64,000 nucleotides of DNA from Fen-183 sp036504335 (lineage in GTDB: Bacteria; Acidobacteriota; Thermoanaerobaculia; UBA5066). A model generated the notes under the pieces. It searched no databases, was not told the DNA's origin, and saw only the letters and a list, made by a program, of their open reading frames with translations. Shown one piece after another: positions 16,181 to 25,849 of the stretch. The position numbers and the translations under genes are program-made. Numbering within the stretch: position 1 is the stretch's first letter; each line of letters opens with the position of its first letter. The stretch spans positions 175,016 through 239,015 of the forward strand of contig DASXVJ010000018.1 in the NCBI GenBank assembly GCA_036504335.1, read 5' to 3'.

Positions 16181-17353
16181 ATGATCGAGGGAACGGACGC
16201 GTCGGCCGGGCCCACCCCGGCGCGGCGGAGCCGCCTCAGGATCGTGCTCATCGTCGTGGCCGTCGTGATCGTGGCCGCGGCGACGGCGCGCGCGCTCGTG
16301 AAGTCGAGCGGCAAGGGCGGCCCGCGCGCCGAGATCGTGCCCGTCTCGGCGGCTCTCGTCGCGCAGAAGTCGATTCCGCTCACGACGCGCGCGATCGGAA
16401 ACGTCGAGGCGTACGCCACCGTCGCGATCCGCGCTCTCGCGTCGGGCGAGCTCGTGAAGATCCACTTCAAGCAGGGCCAGGAGGTGAAGAAGGGCGACCT
16501 TCTCTTCACGATCGACCCGCGCCCGCTGCAGGCGGCGTACGACCAGGCCGTCGGCACGCTCGCGAAGGACAAGTCGACTCTCGCGAACGCGCGTGCGCTC
16601 GCGGCGCGCTACGAGAAGCTGTTCAACGAAGGGATCGCCTCCAAAGAGGACTGGGACCAGTACCGCACGAGCGCCGACACGTCGGCCGGGCTCGTCGCCG
16701 CCGACGAGGCCGCCGTCGAGAACGCGAAGGTCCAGCTCTCGTTCGCGACGATCCGCTCGCCGATCAACGGGATGGCGGGCAACCTCCTCGTCTACGAGGG
16801 CAACCTCGTGAAGGCGAACGACACGACGCCGCTCGTCACGATCACGCAGGCGACTCCGATCTACGTCACGTTCGCGGTGCCCGAGGGCGAGCTCGCCAAG
16901 GTGAACCGGGCCCGCGCCGCGGGCGCCGTGCGCGTCGAGGCGGCCCTGCCGAGCGACGAGGCCCACCCGATCGCGGGCGTCCTCTCGTTCGTGGACAACG
17001 CCGTCGACTCCACGACGGGCACGATCCGCCTCAAGGCCACGTACGACAACCCCGAGCGCCGCCTCTGGCCCGGGCAGTTCGTGAAGGTCGTCCTCACGAC
17101 GGGCGTCGAGTCCGACGCGCTCGTCGTCCCGGCCCAGGCGATCCAGACCGGCCAGGACGGCCCGTACGTCTACGTCGTGAAGGACGACATGACCGTCGAG
17201 CCGCGCCCCGTGAAGCCCGGGCCCGCCTCGGAGGGCCTCGTCGCGATCGCCAAGGGGCTCGCGCCGGGCGAGCGCGTCGTGACGGACGGTCAGCTGCGCC
17301 TCTTCCCGGGCGCGAAAGTGGAAATAAAAGCCGAGAACAAGACCCGCGGATGA
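16181..17353 (+). CDS. mdtA: RND efflux periplasmic adaptor (MdtA-like)
   Basis: 390 residues. A membrane-fusion protein bridging inner-membrane RND pumps and an outer-membrane channel. An N-terminal anchor helix (LRIVLIVVAVVIVAAATARALV, about 20-41) precedes a lipoyl-like half (IRALASGELVKIHFKQGQEVKKGDLLFTIDPRPLQAAY), an alpha hairpin (about 115-185), the second lipoyl half (RSPINGMAGNLLVYEGNLVKANDTTPLVTI), a beta-barrel, and a membrane-proximal domain. ATG 16181 is preceded by a strong ribosome site (GGGAGGTCCC); longer readings upstream lack coding character. It overlaps the first permease by ATGA. The closest family is MdtA of MdtABC. Confidence 0.9.
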   Translation: MIEGTDASAGPTPARRSRLRIVLIVVAVVIVAAATARALVKSSGKGGPRAEIVPVSAALVAQKSIPLTTRAIGNVEAYATVAIRALASGELVKIHFKQGQEVKKGDLLFTIDPRPLQAAYDQAVGTLAKDKSTLANARALAARYEKLFNEGIASKEDWDQYRTSADTSAGLVAADEAAVENAKVQLSFATIRSPINGMAGNLLVYEGNLVKANDTTPLVTITQATPIYVTFAVPEGELAKVNRARAAGAVRVEAALPSDEAHPIAGVLSFVDNAVDSTTGTIRLKATYDNPERRLWPGQFVKVVLTTGVESDALVVPAQAIQTGQDGPYVYVVKDDMTVEPRPVKPGPASEGLVAIAKGLAPGERVVTDGQLRLFPGAKVEIKAENKTRG

Positions 17354-20300
17354 GCATCACCGAGCCCTTCATCCGAAGGCCCGTCATGACGACGCTCGTC
17401 ATGGCGGGGATCCTGCTGTTCGGGACGATCGGCTTCCGCTCGCTCCCGGTGAGCGACCTTCCGAACGTCGACTTCCCGACGATCCAGGTCACGGCCGGCC
17501 TCCCGGGCGCGAGCCCGGAGACGATGGCGGCCTCCGTCGCCACGCCGCTCGAGCGCCAGTTCTCGGCGATCGCGGGCCTCGACTCGATCAACTCGACGAG
17601 CTCGCAGGGGACGACGCAGGTCACGCTCCAGTTCGCGCTCGACCGCAACATCGACGCGGCCTCGCAGGACGTCCAGACGGCCATCGCCGCGGCCGCGCGC
17701 CAGCTCCCGACGGGGATGCCGTCGCCTCCGACGCTCAAGAAAGTGAATCCGGCCGACCAGCCGGTCCTCTACCTCGTCCTCTCCTCGCCCACGATGCCGC
17801 TCACGGCGGTGGACGAGGTCGCCGAGACGCTCATCGCGCAGCGCCTCTCGACGATCTCGGGCGTGGCGCAGGTCGTCGTTACGGGCGCGCAGAAGTTCGC
17901 GGTGCGCGTGAAGATGGACCCGTCCCAGCTCGCGGCCCGCGGCATCGGAATCGACGAGGTCGCCACGTCCATCCAGCGGCAGAACTCCAACTTGCCCGTC
18001 GGAACTCTCTACGGCGTCCACCAGTCGCTCACGGTCCAGGCGAACGGCCAGCTCTTCGACGCGGCCGCGTACCGCACGATGATCGTCGCCTACCGGAACG
18101 GCTCGCCCGTGACGCTCGGCGACCTCGGCAAGGTCGTGGACGGGGTCGAGAACGACCGCATCGGCAACTGGTACGACGACCGTCAGGTCGTCACGCTCGC
18201 GATCCAGCGCCAGCCGGGCTCGAACACGATCGCCGTCGTGGACGCGGTCAAGGCGAAGCTGCCGTCCCTCAGGGCGCAGCTGCCGGGCGCGCTGAAGCTC
18301 GACGTCCTCTTCGACCGCTCCGTCCCGATCCGCGAGTCCGTGCACGACGTGGAGTTCACGCTCGTCCTCACGATCGCCCTCGTCGTCCTCGTCATCTTCC
18401 TGTTCCTGCGGAACGTCCGGGCAACGCTCATCCCGAGCCTCGCGGTGCCGGCCTCGATCGTCGGGACGTTCGCGGCGATGTCGCTCCTGAACTTCTCGCT
18501 CGACAACCTCTCGCTCATGGCGCTGACGCTCTCCGTCGGCTTCGTCGTGGACGACGCGATCGTCATGCTCGAGAACATCGTCCGCCGCATGGAGGGCGGG
18601 GAAGACCCGCTGACGGCTGCGCTCAAGGGCGGCAAGGAGATCGGCTTCACGATCCTGTCGATGACGATCTCGCTCGTCGCGGTCTTCATCCCGGTCCTCT
18701 TCATGGGCGGTCTCCTCGGACGGCTCTTCAAGGAGTTCGCGATCACGATCAGCGTCGCGATCCTCGTCTCGGGGTTCGTCTCGCTGACGCTGACGCCCAT
18801 GCTGTGCAGCCGCTTCCTGAAGGCCTCGCACGTCGCGAACGAGGGGCGTTTCTTCAAGGCGACGGAGCGGATCTTCGACGCCTGGCTCGGCCTCTACGAG
18901 CGGACGCTCGTGTGGGTCCTCGCGCGCCAGAAGGAGACGCTGATCGTCTCGGGGATCCTCCTCCTCGTCACCGGCGTCCTGTTCGCGGTGATCCCGAAGG
19001 GGTTCCTGACGAGCGACGACACGGGCCAGTTCATCGGCTACACGGAGGGCATGCCCGGCGTGTCGTTCGCGGAGATGGGGCGGCACCAGAAGGAAGTCAC
19101 GGACATCATCCGGAGTCACCCGGACGTCCGGGGCGTGTCGTCGACCGTCGGGGCGAGCGACGCGAGCCCGGCGGGCAACTCGGGAAGCCTTCTCGTCCTC
19201 CTCAAGCCGCGCTCGGAGCGCAAGCGGGACGTCGACGGGGTCATCGAGCAGCTCCGCCCGAAGCTCGCGGCGGTGTCCGGGATCCGCGTCTTCCTCCAGA
19301 ACCCTCCGTCCGTCTCGATCGGCGGCCAGGTCACGCGCAGCCCGTACCAGTTCACGCTCCAGGCCTCGGACCGCGCCCAGCTCGCGAAGTACACGGAGCT
19401 CCTGGAGACGAGGGTCAAGACGCTGCCGGGTCTCATTGACGTGACGACCGACCTCCAGAACAGGAACCCGCAGCTCGCGGTGACGATCGACCGCGACAAG
19501 GCGTCCGCGCTCGGCCTCACCGCGTCGCAGGTCGAGGACGCGCTCAACAACGCGTACGGCACGCGCCAGGTCTCGACGATCTACACGTCCACGAACGAGT
19601 ACCAGGTCATCCTCGAGCTCCTCGAGCAGTACCAGACGAACCCCGCGGCCCTCTCGCTCCTCTACGTGCGCAACACGGCGGGCACACTCGTTCCGCTGTC
19701 GTCCGTCGCGCGGTTCGACGAAAGCGCCGGCCCGCTCGCCGTGAACCATCTCGGGCAGGTCCCCTCGTCCACGATCTCGTTCAACGTCAAGCCCGGCGTC
19801 GCCCTGGGCGACGCGACCTCGCGGGTGCGCAAGGCCGCGGACGAGATCCTGCCGCTCACGATCCCGGCGACCTTCCAGGGCACGGCGCAGGTCTTCCAGT
19901 CGTCCGTCGGCGGCCTCGCGTTCCTCCTCGTGATCGCGATCCTCGTGATCTACCTCGTCCTCGGCATCCTGTACGAGAGCTTCATTCACCCGCTCACGAT
20001 CCTGTCGGGGCTCCCGTCGGCGGGCCTCGGCGCGCTCGTCACGCTGCTCCTTTTCGGGAAGGACCTCAACGTCTACGGCTTCGTCGGGCTCATCATGCTC
20101 GTCGGCATCGTCGAGAAGAACGCGATCATGATGATCGACTTCGCGATCGAGGCCGCACGCACCGAGGGGAAGGGCCCGGCCGAGGCGATCCTGAGGGCGG
20201 CGGTGGTCCGCTTCCGGCCCATCATGATGACGACGATGGCGGCCCTCATGGGCACGCTCCCGATCGCGCTCGGGATCGGCGCGGGCGCCGCGTCGCGCCA

Positions 20301-20463
20301 GCCGCTCGGCCTCGCGGTCGTCGGCGGCCTTCTCGTCTCCCAGGTGCTGACGCTGTACCTCACGCCCGTCGTCTACATCGCGTTCGACTCGCTCCAGGCG
20401 AAGCTCACGCCCGCTGCGCTGCCGGACCTGCCGGAGGACGCCGAGCCGGAGCCCGCGGCGTGA
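17350..20463 (+). CDS. mdtB: RND multidrug efflux permease, MdtB-like
   Basis: 1037 residues, full RND (HAE1) length. The N-terminal FIRRPVMTTLVMAGILLFGTIGFRSLPVSDLPNVDFPTIQV is typical of MdtB/MdtC. Twelve membrane helices and two large periplasmic loops are apparent. Helix 4 carries the proton-relay motif GFVVDDAIVMLEN (about 395-407), and FTILSMTISLVAVFIPVLFMGG follows. It works as a proton-driven pump, in MdtABC as a heterotrimer with MdtC. It is preceded by the adaptor and overlaps the second permease by GTGA. The substrates are not predictable. Confidence 0.92.
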   Translation: MSITEPFIRRPVMTTLVMAGILLFGTIGFRSLPVSDLPNVDFPTIQVTAGLPGASPETMAASVATPLERQFSAIAGLDSINSTSSQGTTQVTLQFALDRNIDAASQDVQTAIAAAARQLPTGMPSPPTLKKVNPADQPVLYLVLSSPTMPLTAVDEVAETLIAQRLSTISGVAQVVVTGAQKFAVRVKMDPSQLAARGIGIDEVATSIQRQNSNLPVGTLYGVHQSLTVQANGQLFDAAAYRTMIVAYRNGSPVTLGDLGKVVDGVENDRIGNWYDDRQVVTLAIQRQPGSNTIAVVDAVKAKLPSLRAQLPGALKLDVLFDRSVPIRESVHDVEFTLVLTIALVVLVIFLFLRNVRATLIPSLAVPASIVGTFAAMSLLNFSLDNLSLMALTLSVGFVVDDAIVMLENIVRRMEGGEDPLTAALKGGKEIGFTILSMTISLVAVFIPVLFMGGLLGRLFKEFAITISVAILVSGFVSLTLTPMLCSRFLKASHVANEGRFFKATERIFDAWLGLYERTLVWVLARQKETLIVSGILLLVTGVLFAVIPKGFLTSDDTGQFIGYTEGMPGVSFAEMGRHQKEVTDIIRSHPDVRGVSSTVGASDASPAGNSGSLLVLLKPRSERKRDVDGVIEQLRPKLAAVSGIRVFLQNPPSVSIGGQVTRSPYQFTLQASDRAQLAKYTELLETRVKTLPGLIDVTTDLQNRNPQLAVTIDRDKASALGLTASQVEDALNNAYGTRQVSTIYTSTNEYQVILELLEQYQTNPAALSLLYVRNTAGTLVPLSSVARFDESAGPLAVNHLGQVPSSTISFNVKPGVALGDATSRVRKAADEILPLTIPATFQGTAQVFQSSVGGLAFLLVIAILVIYLVLGILYESFIHPLTILSGLPSAGLGALVTLLLFGKDLNVYGFVGLIMLVGIVEKNAIMMIDFAIEAARTEGKGPAEAILRAAVVRFRPIMMTTMAALMGTLPIALGIGAGAASRQPLGLAVVGGLLVSQVLTLYLTPVVYIAFDSLQAKLTPAALPDLPEDAEPEPAA

Positions 20464-23400
20464 GCGAAAAGGCCCTGAAACCCGTCCAGGCGAACGTCTC
20501 GGCGCTCTTCATCCGCAGGCCCGTCATGACGACGCTCGTCATGGCGGGGCTGTTCCTGTTCGGGGCAATCGGCTACCTGTCGCTGCCGGTCGCGGACCTT
20601 CCCCGGGTGGACTTCCCGACGATCAACGTGGGCGCGAGCGTCCCGGGGGCGAGCCCCGAGACGATGGCCGCAGCGGTCGCGACGCCGCTCGAGAGGCAGT
20701 TCTCGGGCATCGCGGGCATCGACTCGATGAACTCCACGTCGAGCCAGGGCTCGACGAACATCACGCTCCAGTTCTCCCTCGACCGCGACATCGACGCGGC
20801 CGCGCAGGACGTCCAGACGGCGATCGCGGCCACGCTCTCGCAGCTCCCGCCCTCGATGCCGAACCCGCCGAGCCTGCGCAAGGTCAACCCCTCGATGCAG
20901 CCGGTCCTCTTCATCGTCCTGTCCTCGCCGACCCTGCAGATGTCCGAGGTCTCCGAGTGGGCCGAGACGGTGCTCGCACAGCGCATCTCGACCGTGACGG
21001 GCGTCGCGCAGGTGAACGTCTACGGCTCGAAGAAGTACGCCGTGCGCGTTCAGGTGGATCCGGGCACGCTCGCGAGCCGCCAGATCGGGATCGACCAGGT
21101 GGCGGCGGCGATCTCCTCGGGCAACTCGAACCGGCCCGTCGGGATCGTGTACGGGCCCGAGAGGGCGCTCTCGATCCAGACGAACGGCCGCCTCCTGAAC
21201 GCGGACGCGTACAAGCCGCTCATCGTCACCTGGAGGAACGGCGCCCCCGTGCGCCTCGGCGAGATCGCGACCGTCCTCGACAGCGTCGAGAACGAGCGGC
21301 AGGCGGCGTGGTTCAACGGCAACCGGTCGATCATCCTCGCGGTCCAGCGCCAGCCGGACTCGAACACGATCCAGGTCGTCGACGCGGTGAAAGCGCTGCT
21401 GCCGGCGTTCCGGATGCAGATCCCGGCGGCGATGCGCATGGACATCATGTTCGACCGCTCGGTCGGTATCCGCGAGAGCGTTCGCGACGTCCAGCTCACG
21501 CTCGTCCTCACGATCGTTCTCGTCGTCCTCGTGATCTTCCTGTTCCTGAGGAACCTGCGCTCCACGTTCATCCCGTCCATCGCGCTCCCGACGTCCCTCT
21601 TCGGCACGTTCGCCGTCATGGCGGTCCTCGGGTTCAGCCTCGACAACCTCTCCCTCATGGGGCTCACGCTCTCGGTCGGGTTCGTCGTGGACGATGCGAT
21701 CGTCCAGCTCGAGAACATCGTCCGCCGGATGGAAAAGGGAGAGAGTGCCGCGGTCGCCTCGCTGCGCGGATCGCGGGAGATCGGCTTCACGATCCTGTCG
21801 ATGACGATCTCGCTCGTCGCGGTCTTCATTCCCGTGCTCTTCATGGGCGGGCTCCTCGGCCGGCTCTTCCAGGAATTCGCCGTCACGATCAGCGCCGCGA
21901 TCCTCGTATCGGGCTTCGTGTCCCTGACGCTGACGCCCATGCTCTGCAGCCGCCTCCTGAAGCGCGAGGAGCCGGGAACCGCGACTCACGGCCGCGTGTC
22001 GGCCGCGCTCGAGCGTGGCTTCAACCGCACCCTCAAGGGTTACGAACGGACGCTCCACGTCGTCCTGAGGCACCGGCGCGCCACGCTCGCGACGCTCGTC
22101 CTGATGGCCGTCCTCGCGGGCGTCCTCTTCAAGATCGCGCCGAAGGGCTTCATCCCGAACGAGGACATCGGGATGCTGCGGGCGAGCGTCGAAGGGCAGC
22201 AGGGGATCTCGTACCAGGACATGCGCGACCGCCAGAAAGCGGCGGCCGACATCGTGCGCGCCGATCCCGGCGTCCAGTCGGTTCAGTCGTCCGTGGGCGC
22301 CGGCGGCCCGAACTCGACCTCGAACTCGGGCTCGATGTTCGTGACGCTGAAGCCCCGCGGCCAGCGCGACTCCTCCGACGCGATCGTGGACCGCCTCCGC
22401 CCGAAGCTCGCCAAGGTGTCAGGCCTGCGCGTCTTCATGCAGACGCCGCCGGCGATCAGCATTGGCGGCCAGAACACGCGCAGCCTGTACCAGCTCACGC
22501 TCCAGAGCACGGACACCGAGGCGCTCTACGCGAACGCGGCGCTCCTCGAGCGGAAAATGCGCGGGATCCCGATCATCCGGGACGTGACCTCCGACCTGCA
22601 GATCAAGAACCCGCAGCTCGACATCACGATCGACCGGAAGAAGGCGTCGTCCCTCGGGATCACCGCGGGTCAGATTCAGCGCGCGCTGGCGCTGGCGTAC
22701 GGATCCAGCCAGATCTCGACGATCTACACGGCCACGAACGAGTACGAGGTCATCCTCGAGGTGAAGCCGCAGGACCAGCGCGACGCGTCGTCCCTCTCGT
22801 CGCTGTACGTGCGGTCGGGCAGCGGGACGCTCGTGCCCCTGACGGCCGTCGCGACGGCGAAGCCGAGCGTCGGGCCGCTCCTCGTGGCCCACCTCGGGCA
22901 GCTGCCGTCCGCGACGATCTCCTTCAACCTCGGCAAGGACGTCGCGCTCAGCCAGGCGACGGCCGCCGTCGAGAAGATGGCGAGGGAGACGCTTCCCGGC
23001 TCGATCACGACGAGCTTCCAGGGCACGGCGCAGGTCTTCCAGTCGTCGCTGAAGGGGATGTCGATCCTGCTCGTCGTCGCCGTGCTCGTGATCTACCTCG
23101 TCCTCGGGATCCTCTACGAGAGCTTCGTCCACCCGCTCACGATCCTGTCCGGGCTCCCGTCCGCCGCGGTCGGCGCCGTCCTGACGCTCATCCTCTTCGG
23201 GAAGGACCTGAACGTCTACGCGTTCTTCGGGCTCGTGATGCTCATCGGGATCGTGAAGAAGAACGCGATCATGATGATTGACTTCGCGCTCGAGGCGCAG
23301 CGCGGCCAGGGCATGGAGCCCGAGAACGCGATCGTCACGGCGTCGCTCACCCGCTTCCGGCCCATCCTCATGACGACGATGGCGGCGCTCGCCGGCACGC

Positions 23401-23606
23401 TCCCGATCGCGCTCGGCCTCGGGCGCGGGGGAGAGTCCCGCCAGCCGCTCGGCCTCGCCGTCATCGGCGGCCTCGTCGTCTCGCAGTTCCTGACGCTCTA
23501 CATCACGCCGGTCGTCTACCTCGCGTTCGAGTCCCTCGGCGCGCGTTTCCGCGCGCGGCGGCGGGCGCCGGCGTTCGCCCCGGAGTTCGGAGCCAGGATT
23601 TCTTAG
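20460..23606 (+). CDS. mdtC: RND multidrug efflux permease, MdtC-like
   Basis: 1048 residues and strongly similar to the preceding permease throughout (FIRRPVMTTLVMAGLFLFGAIGYLSLPVADLPRVDFPTINV; GFVVDDAIVQLEN). It arose by tandem duplication and probably forms a heterotrimer with it. The GTG start overlaps the MdtB-like stop. The stop codon TAG lies inside a copy of the dispersed motif (GATTTCTTAGAAGGTGGAG). No outer-membrane channel gene lies in this operon, so a TolC encoded elsewhere, perhaps the one at 57577-59019, would be needed. Confidence 0.92.
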   Translation: MSEKALKPVQANVSALFIRRPVMTTLVMAGLFLFGAIGYLSLPVADLPRVDFPTINVGASVPGASPETMAAAVATPLERQFSGIAGIDSMNSTSSQGSTNITLQFSLDRDIDAAAQDVQTAIAATLSQLPPSMPNPPSLRKVNPSMQPVLFIVLSSPTLQMSEVSEWAETVLAQRISTVTGVAQVNVYGSKKYAVRVQVDPGTLASRQIGIDQVAAAISSGNSNRPVGIVYGPERALSIQTNGRLLNADAYKPLIVTWRNGAPVRLGEIATVLDSVENERQAAWFNGNRSIILAVQRQPDSNTIQVVDAVKALLPAFRMQIPAAMRMDIMFDRSVGIRESVRDVQLTLVLTIVLVVLVIFLFLRNLRSTFIPSIALPTSLFGTFAVMAVLGFSLDNLSLMGLTLSVGFVVDDAIVQLENIVRRMEKGESAAVASLRGSREIGFTILSMTISLVAVFIPVLFMGGLLGRLFQEFAVTISAAILVSGFVSLTLTPMLCSRLLKREEPGTATHGRVSAALERGFNRTLKGYERTLHVVLRHRRATLATLVLMAVLAGVLFKIAPKGFIPNEDIGMLRASVEGQQGISYQDMRDRQKAAADIVRADPGVQSVQSSVGAGGPNSTSNSGSMFVTLKPRGQRDSSDAIVDRLRPKLAKVSGLRVFMQTPPAISIGGQNTRSLYQLTLQSTDTEALYANAALLERKMRGIPIIRDVTSDLQIKNPQLDITIDRKKASSLGITAGQIQRALALAYGSSQISTIYTATNEYEVILEVKPQDQRDASSLSSLYVRSGSGTLVPLTAVATAKPSVGPLLVAHLGQLPSATISFNLGKDVALSQATAAVEKMARETLPGSITTSFQGTAQVFQSSLKGMSILLVVAVLVIYLVLGILYESFVHPLTILSGLPSAAVGAVLTLILFGKDLNVYAFFGLVMLIGIVKKNAIMMIDFALEAQRGQGMEPENAIVTASLTRFRPILMTTMAALAGTLPIALGLGRGGESRQPLGLAVIGGLVVSQFLTLYITPVVYLAFESLGARFRARRRAPAFAPEFGARIS

Positions 23607-23620
23607 AAGGTGGAGGGAGT
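23597..23620 (+). repeat. dispersed motif copy spanning a stop codon and ribosome site
   Basis: The core GATTTCTTAGAAGGTGGAGG supplies the TAG stop of the MdtC-like gene (23604-23606) and, through GGTGGAGGGAG, the likely Shine-Dalgarno sequence of the following serine hydrolase. It is the only clear copy between 3.1 and 38.8 kb. Confidence 0.55.
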
Positions 23621-23621
23621 G

Positions 23622-25073
23622 ATGCGCGTCCTTGCCTGTGTTCTTCTCGCTGCGAGCGTGTCCGTTCGCGCCGCAGAGCCTTCTCCTTCCCCCGACGACG
23701 ACCCGCGCGTCGCGTCGGCGCTTGAGCTCGCGCGCGCGTGGCTCGACGCCGAGCGTGCCTACGCGCAGGTCCCCGGGGTGTCGGCGGCGATCGTCCACGA
23801 CCAGAAGGTCCTGTGGAGCGGGGCGTTCGGCCTGGCCGACGTGGCGAGTGGGCGGAAGGCGGAGGCCGGGACGATCTACAGCATCTGCTCGATCTCGAAG
23901 CTCTTCACGAGCATCGGCGTGATGCAGCTGCGCGACGCGGGCAAGCTCCGCCTCGACGATCCCGTCCGCTCGAAGCTGCCGTGGTTCACGATGAAGCCGG
24001 GCGGGACTGACGGGACCGAGATCACGGTCGAGGGCCTTCTCACGCACGCTTCCGGGTTGCCCCGCGAGACCGATCTCCCTTACTGGACCGGGCCTTCGTT
24101 CGCGTTCCCGACGCACGAGCAGATCGTCGAGAGGGTCGCGCAGCAGACGGCGCTCTACCCGGCGGAGACATACTTCCAGTACTCGAACCTCGGCCTGACT
24201 CTCGCCGGCGAGATCGTGGCCGCCATCTCGGGCGTCTCCTACCCCGACTACGTCTCGAAAAACATCCTCGTTCCCCTGAAGCTCGCGTCGACGACGCCCG
24301 AGATGCCCGAGGCCGAGCGCGGCAAGCGCCTGGCAAGCGGGTACGGCGCACTGACCCGCGCGGGGCGGCGCGACGCCCTCAGGTTCTTCATGGGAAAGGG
24401 CGTCGCGCCGGCGATGGGCTTCGCCTCGACCGCCGAGGACCTCGCGCGGTTCGCCTCGTGGCAGTTTCGGGCGCTCAAGGGCGGAGACCCCGAGGTGCTG
24501 AAAGGCGCCACGCTACGCGAGATGCACCGCGTGCACTTCGTGGACCCCGACTTCGAGACGATGTACGGGCTCGGGTTCGCCGTGTGGCGGAGCGAGAAGG
24601 CGACGCTCGTCGGACACGGCGGCGCGTGCCCCGGCTTCCGGACGCAGCTCCTGCTTCAGCCTGACGAGAAGCTCGCGGTCGCCGTTCTCGCGAACGCGTC
24701 GGGGGTCGACATCCGGGAGTGGGCGGAGCACGTACGCTCGATCGTCGAGCCCGCGCTGAAGGCCGCGGCGAAGGAGCCCGGGAAGGGGAAGCCTCCGGCG
24801 CCGGACCTGAGGAAGTTCGCGGGAACGTACTCGGGTGCGCCGTGGGGCGGCGAGACGTTCGTCCTCCCGTGGGAAGACGGCCTCGCGATGCTGTCCCTCC
24901 CGTCGAAGAACCCGATGAAGGACCTGATCAGGATGAAGAAAACGGCCGAGAACACGTTCCGCCGGATCCGGAGGGACGAGACGCTCGGCGAGGAGATCGT
25001 CTTCGCGCTGGGGCTGGACGGGAAAGCAACGCGCTTCACCCGCCACAGCAACTATTCGACGCGGGTGGATTAA
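23622..25073 (+). CDS. serine hydrolase, beta-lactamase class C-like
   Basis: 483 residues. A signal peptide (RVLACVLLAASVSVRAA) is followed by a penicillin-binding-protein-like fold. The nucleophile motif S-x-x-K is SISK in YSICSISKLFTSIGVMQL (about 92-95), and the Tyr motif is YSN in YFQYSNLGLTLAGE (about 186-188). HGG within VGHGGACPGF serves as the third motif. The C-terminal 110 residues form an extra lipocalin-like or DUF3471-type domain (FAGTYSGAPWGGETF). Likely a periplasmic esterase, peptidase or lactamase; which one is not known. ATG 23622 is preceded by GGAGGGAG; GTG 23610 is an alternative. It starts 15 bases after the efflux genes, so it is probably co-transcribed. Confidence 0.85.
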   Translation: MRVLACVLLAASVSVRAAEPSPSPDDDPRVASALELARAWLDAERAYAQVPGVSAAIVHDQKVLWSGAFGLADVASGRKAEAGTIYSICSISKLFTSIGVMQLRDAGKLRLDDPVRSKLPWFTMKPGGTDGTEITVEGLLTHASGLPRETDLPYWTGPSFAFPTHEQIVERVAQQTALYPAETYFQYSNLGLTLAGEIVAAISGVSYPDYVSKNILVPLKLASTTPEMPEAERGKRLASGYGALTRAGRRDALRFFMGKGVAPAMGFASTAEDLARFASWQFRALKGGDPEVLKGATLREMHRVHFVDPDFETMYGLGFAVWRSEKATLVGHGGACPGFRTQLLLQPDEKLAVAVLANASGVDIREWAEHVRSIVEPALKAAAKEPGKGKPPAPDLRKFAGTYSGAPWGGETFVLPWEDGLAMLSLPSKNPMKDLIRMKKTAENTFRRIRRDETLGEEIVFALGLDGKATRFTRHSNYSTRVD

Positions 25074-25080
25074 GTCCGGC

Positions 25081-25266
25081 CTACTCGGAGCCGTCCGCCC
25101 TGCTGACGCTCACGGTGCGCTCCGCGTCTTCGCCGTCGACGCGCAGGAGCCACGGGTTGCAGCAGACTTCGCAGTCCTGGACGAGGCTGCCCTTCACGTC
25201 GCGTTCGAGATGGACCTCGACGTCTTCTCCGCAGTAGGGGCAGTTGACGACGAAGTCCTCTTCCAT
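25081..25266 (-). CDS. CPXCG-motif zinc-ribbon-like small protein
   Basis: 61 residues. MEEDFVVNCPYCGEDVEVHLERD with CEVCCNPW provides two Cys pairs (CPYC and CEVC) that could bind zinc. It matches the family annotated as CPXCG motif-containing cysteine-rich protein, of unknown function. It is convergent with the serine hydrolase, with only 7 bases between stops. Confidence 0.82.
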   Translation of the reverse strand: MEEDFVVNCPYCGEDVEVHLERDVKGSLVQDCEVCCNPWLLRVDGEDAERTVSVSRADGSE

Positions 25267-25308
25267 CGACCCTGAACGATACGCCGCCCGTGGCGCGAGG
25301 GACGACCC

Positions 25309-25773
25309 CTACATCGGCGTGACGCGGCCGATCTCGATCACGTCGGGCCGGTCCGTCGTCGCCGTGACGACCCCGGAGGCATCGCGCGTGACGCGGACGA
25401 CGGGGGAGATCTCGTCCGTCTTCGACGCGGGAACCGCGAGGACGTTGTATTCGACCTGCGCGACGGCCTTGAAGTGCGGCTGCTCGGCGATGGGGACGAA
25501 AACGATGAACATGGTGCCCTGCACGCGGGTGTTCCATCTCATCATTTCGACGGTGGCCCCGGGCGCCACTTCGACGGGGCCGAGGGGCTCGCCTGCCGCC
25601 CAGCGCGTGAGCCCGAGGGCGCCGGGCGAGACGTTTTGCCCGACGACGTGGACCACGCCGGAGTTCGACGCGGGAAGAGACGGTCCCGTTGGAGTCTCGG
25701 ACTTGAAGCAGCCCGACACGATGAGGGCGAGGACGGCGGCGAGAGTCGGCGCCGCGAGGGTTCGGACGCGCAT
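25309..25773 (-). CDS. small lipoprotein, unknown function
   Basis: 154 residues from the ATG at 25773, preceded by a GGAGGCAAC ribosome site. The signal sequence MRVRTLAAPTLAAVLALIVSGC ends in a lipobox (IVSGC). The mature part is beta-rich (VEVAPGATVEMMRWNTRVQGTMFIVFVPIAEQPHFKAVAQVEYNVLAV). An in-frame upstream extension to 25842 lacks signal-peptide logic and was not used. No family is recognised. Confidence 0.72.
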   Translation of the reverse strand: MRVRTLAAPTLAAVLALIVSGCFKSETPTGPSLPASNSGVVHVVGQNVSPGALGLTRWAAGEPLGPVEVAPGATVEMMRWNTRVQGTMFIVFVPIAEQPHFKAVAQVEYNVLAVPASKTDEISPVVRVTRDASGVVTATTDRPDVIEIGRVTPM

Positions 25774-25849
25774 GTGTTGCCTCCGTTGCGTTCTGCCATT
25801 CGGGCAGTTGACTGGGAGCCGCCGCGACTCCTGCAACGGCAATGCCGCC

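Noticed and set aside
17290..19989. 899-residue minus-strand open frame
   Set aside because: Mirror of the MdtB-like permease, extremely Arg/Glu/Asp-rich, without any family feature.
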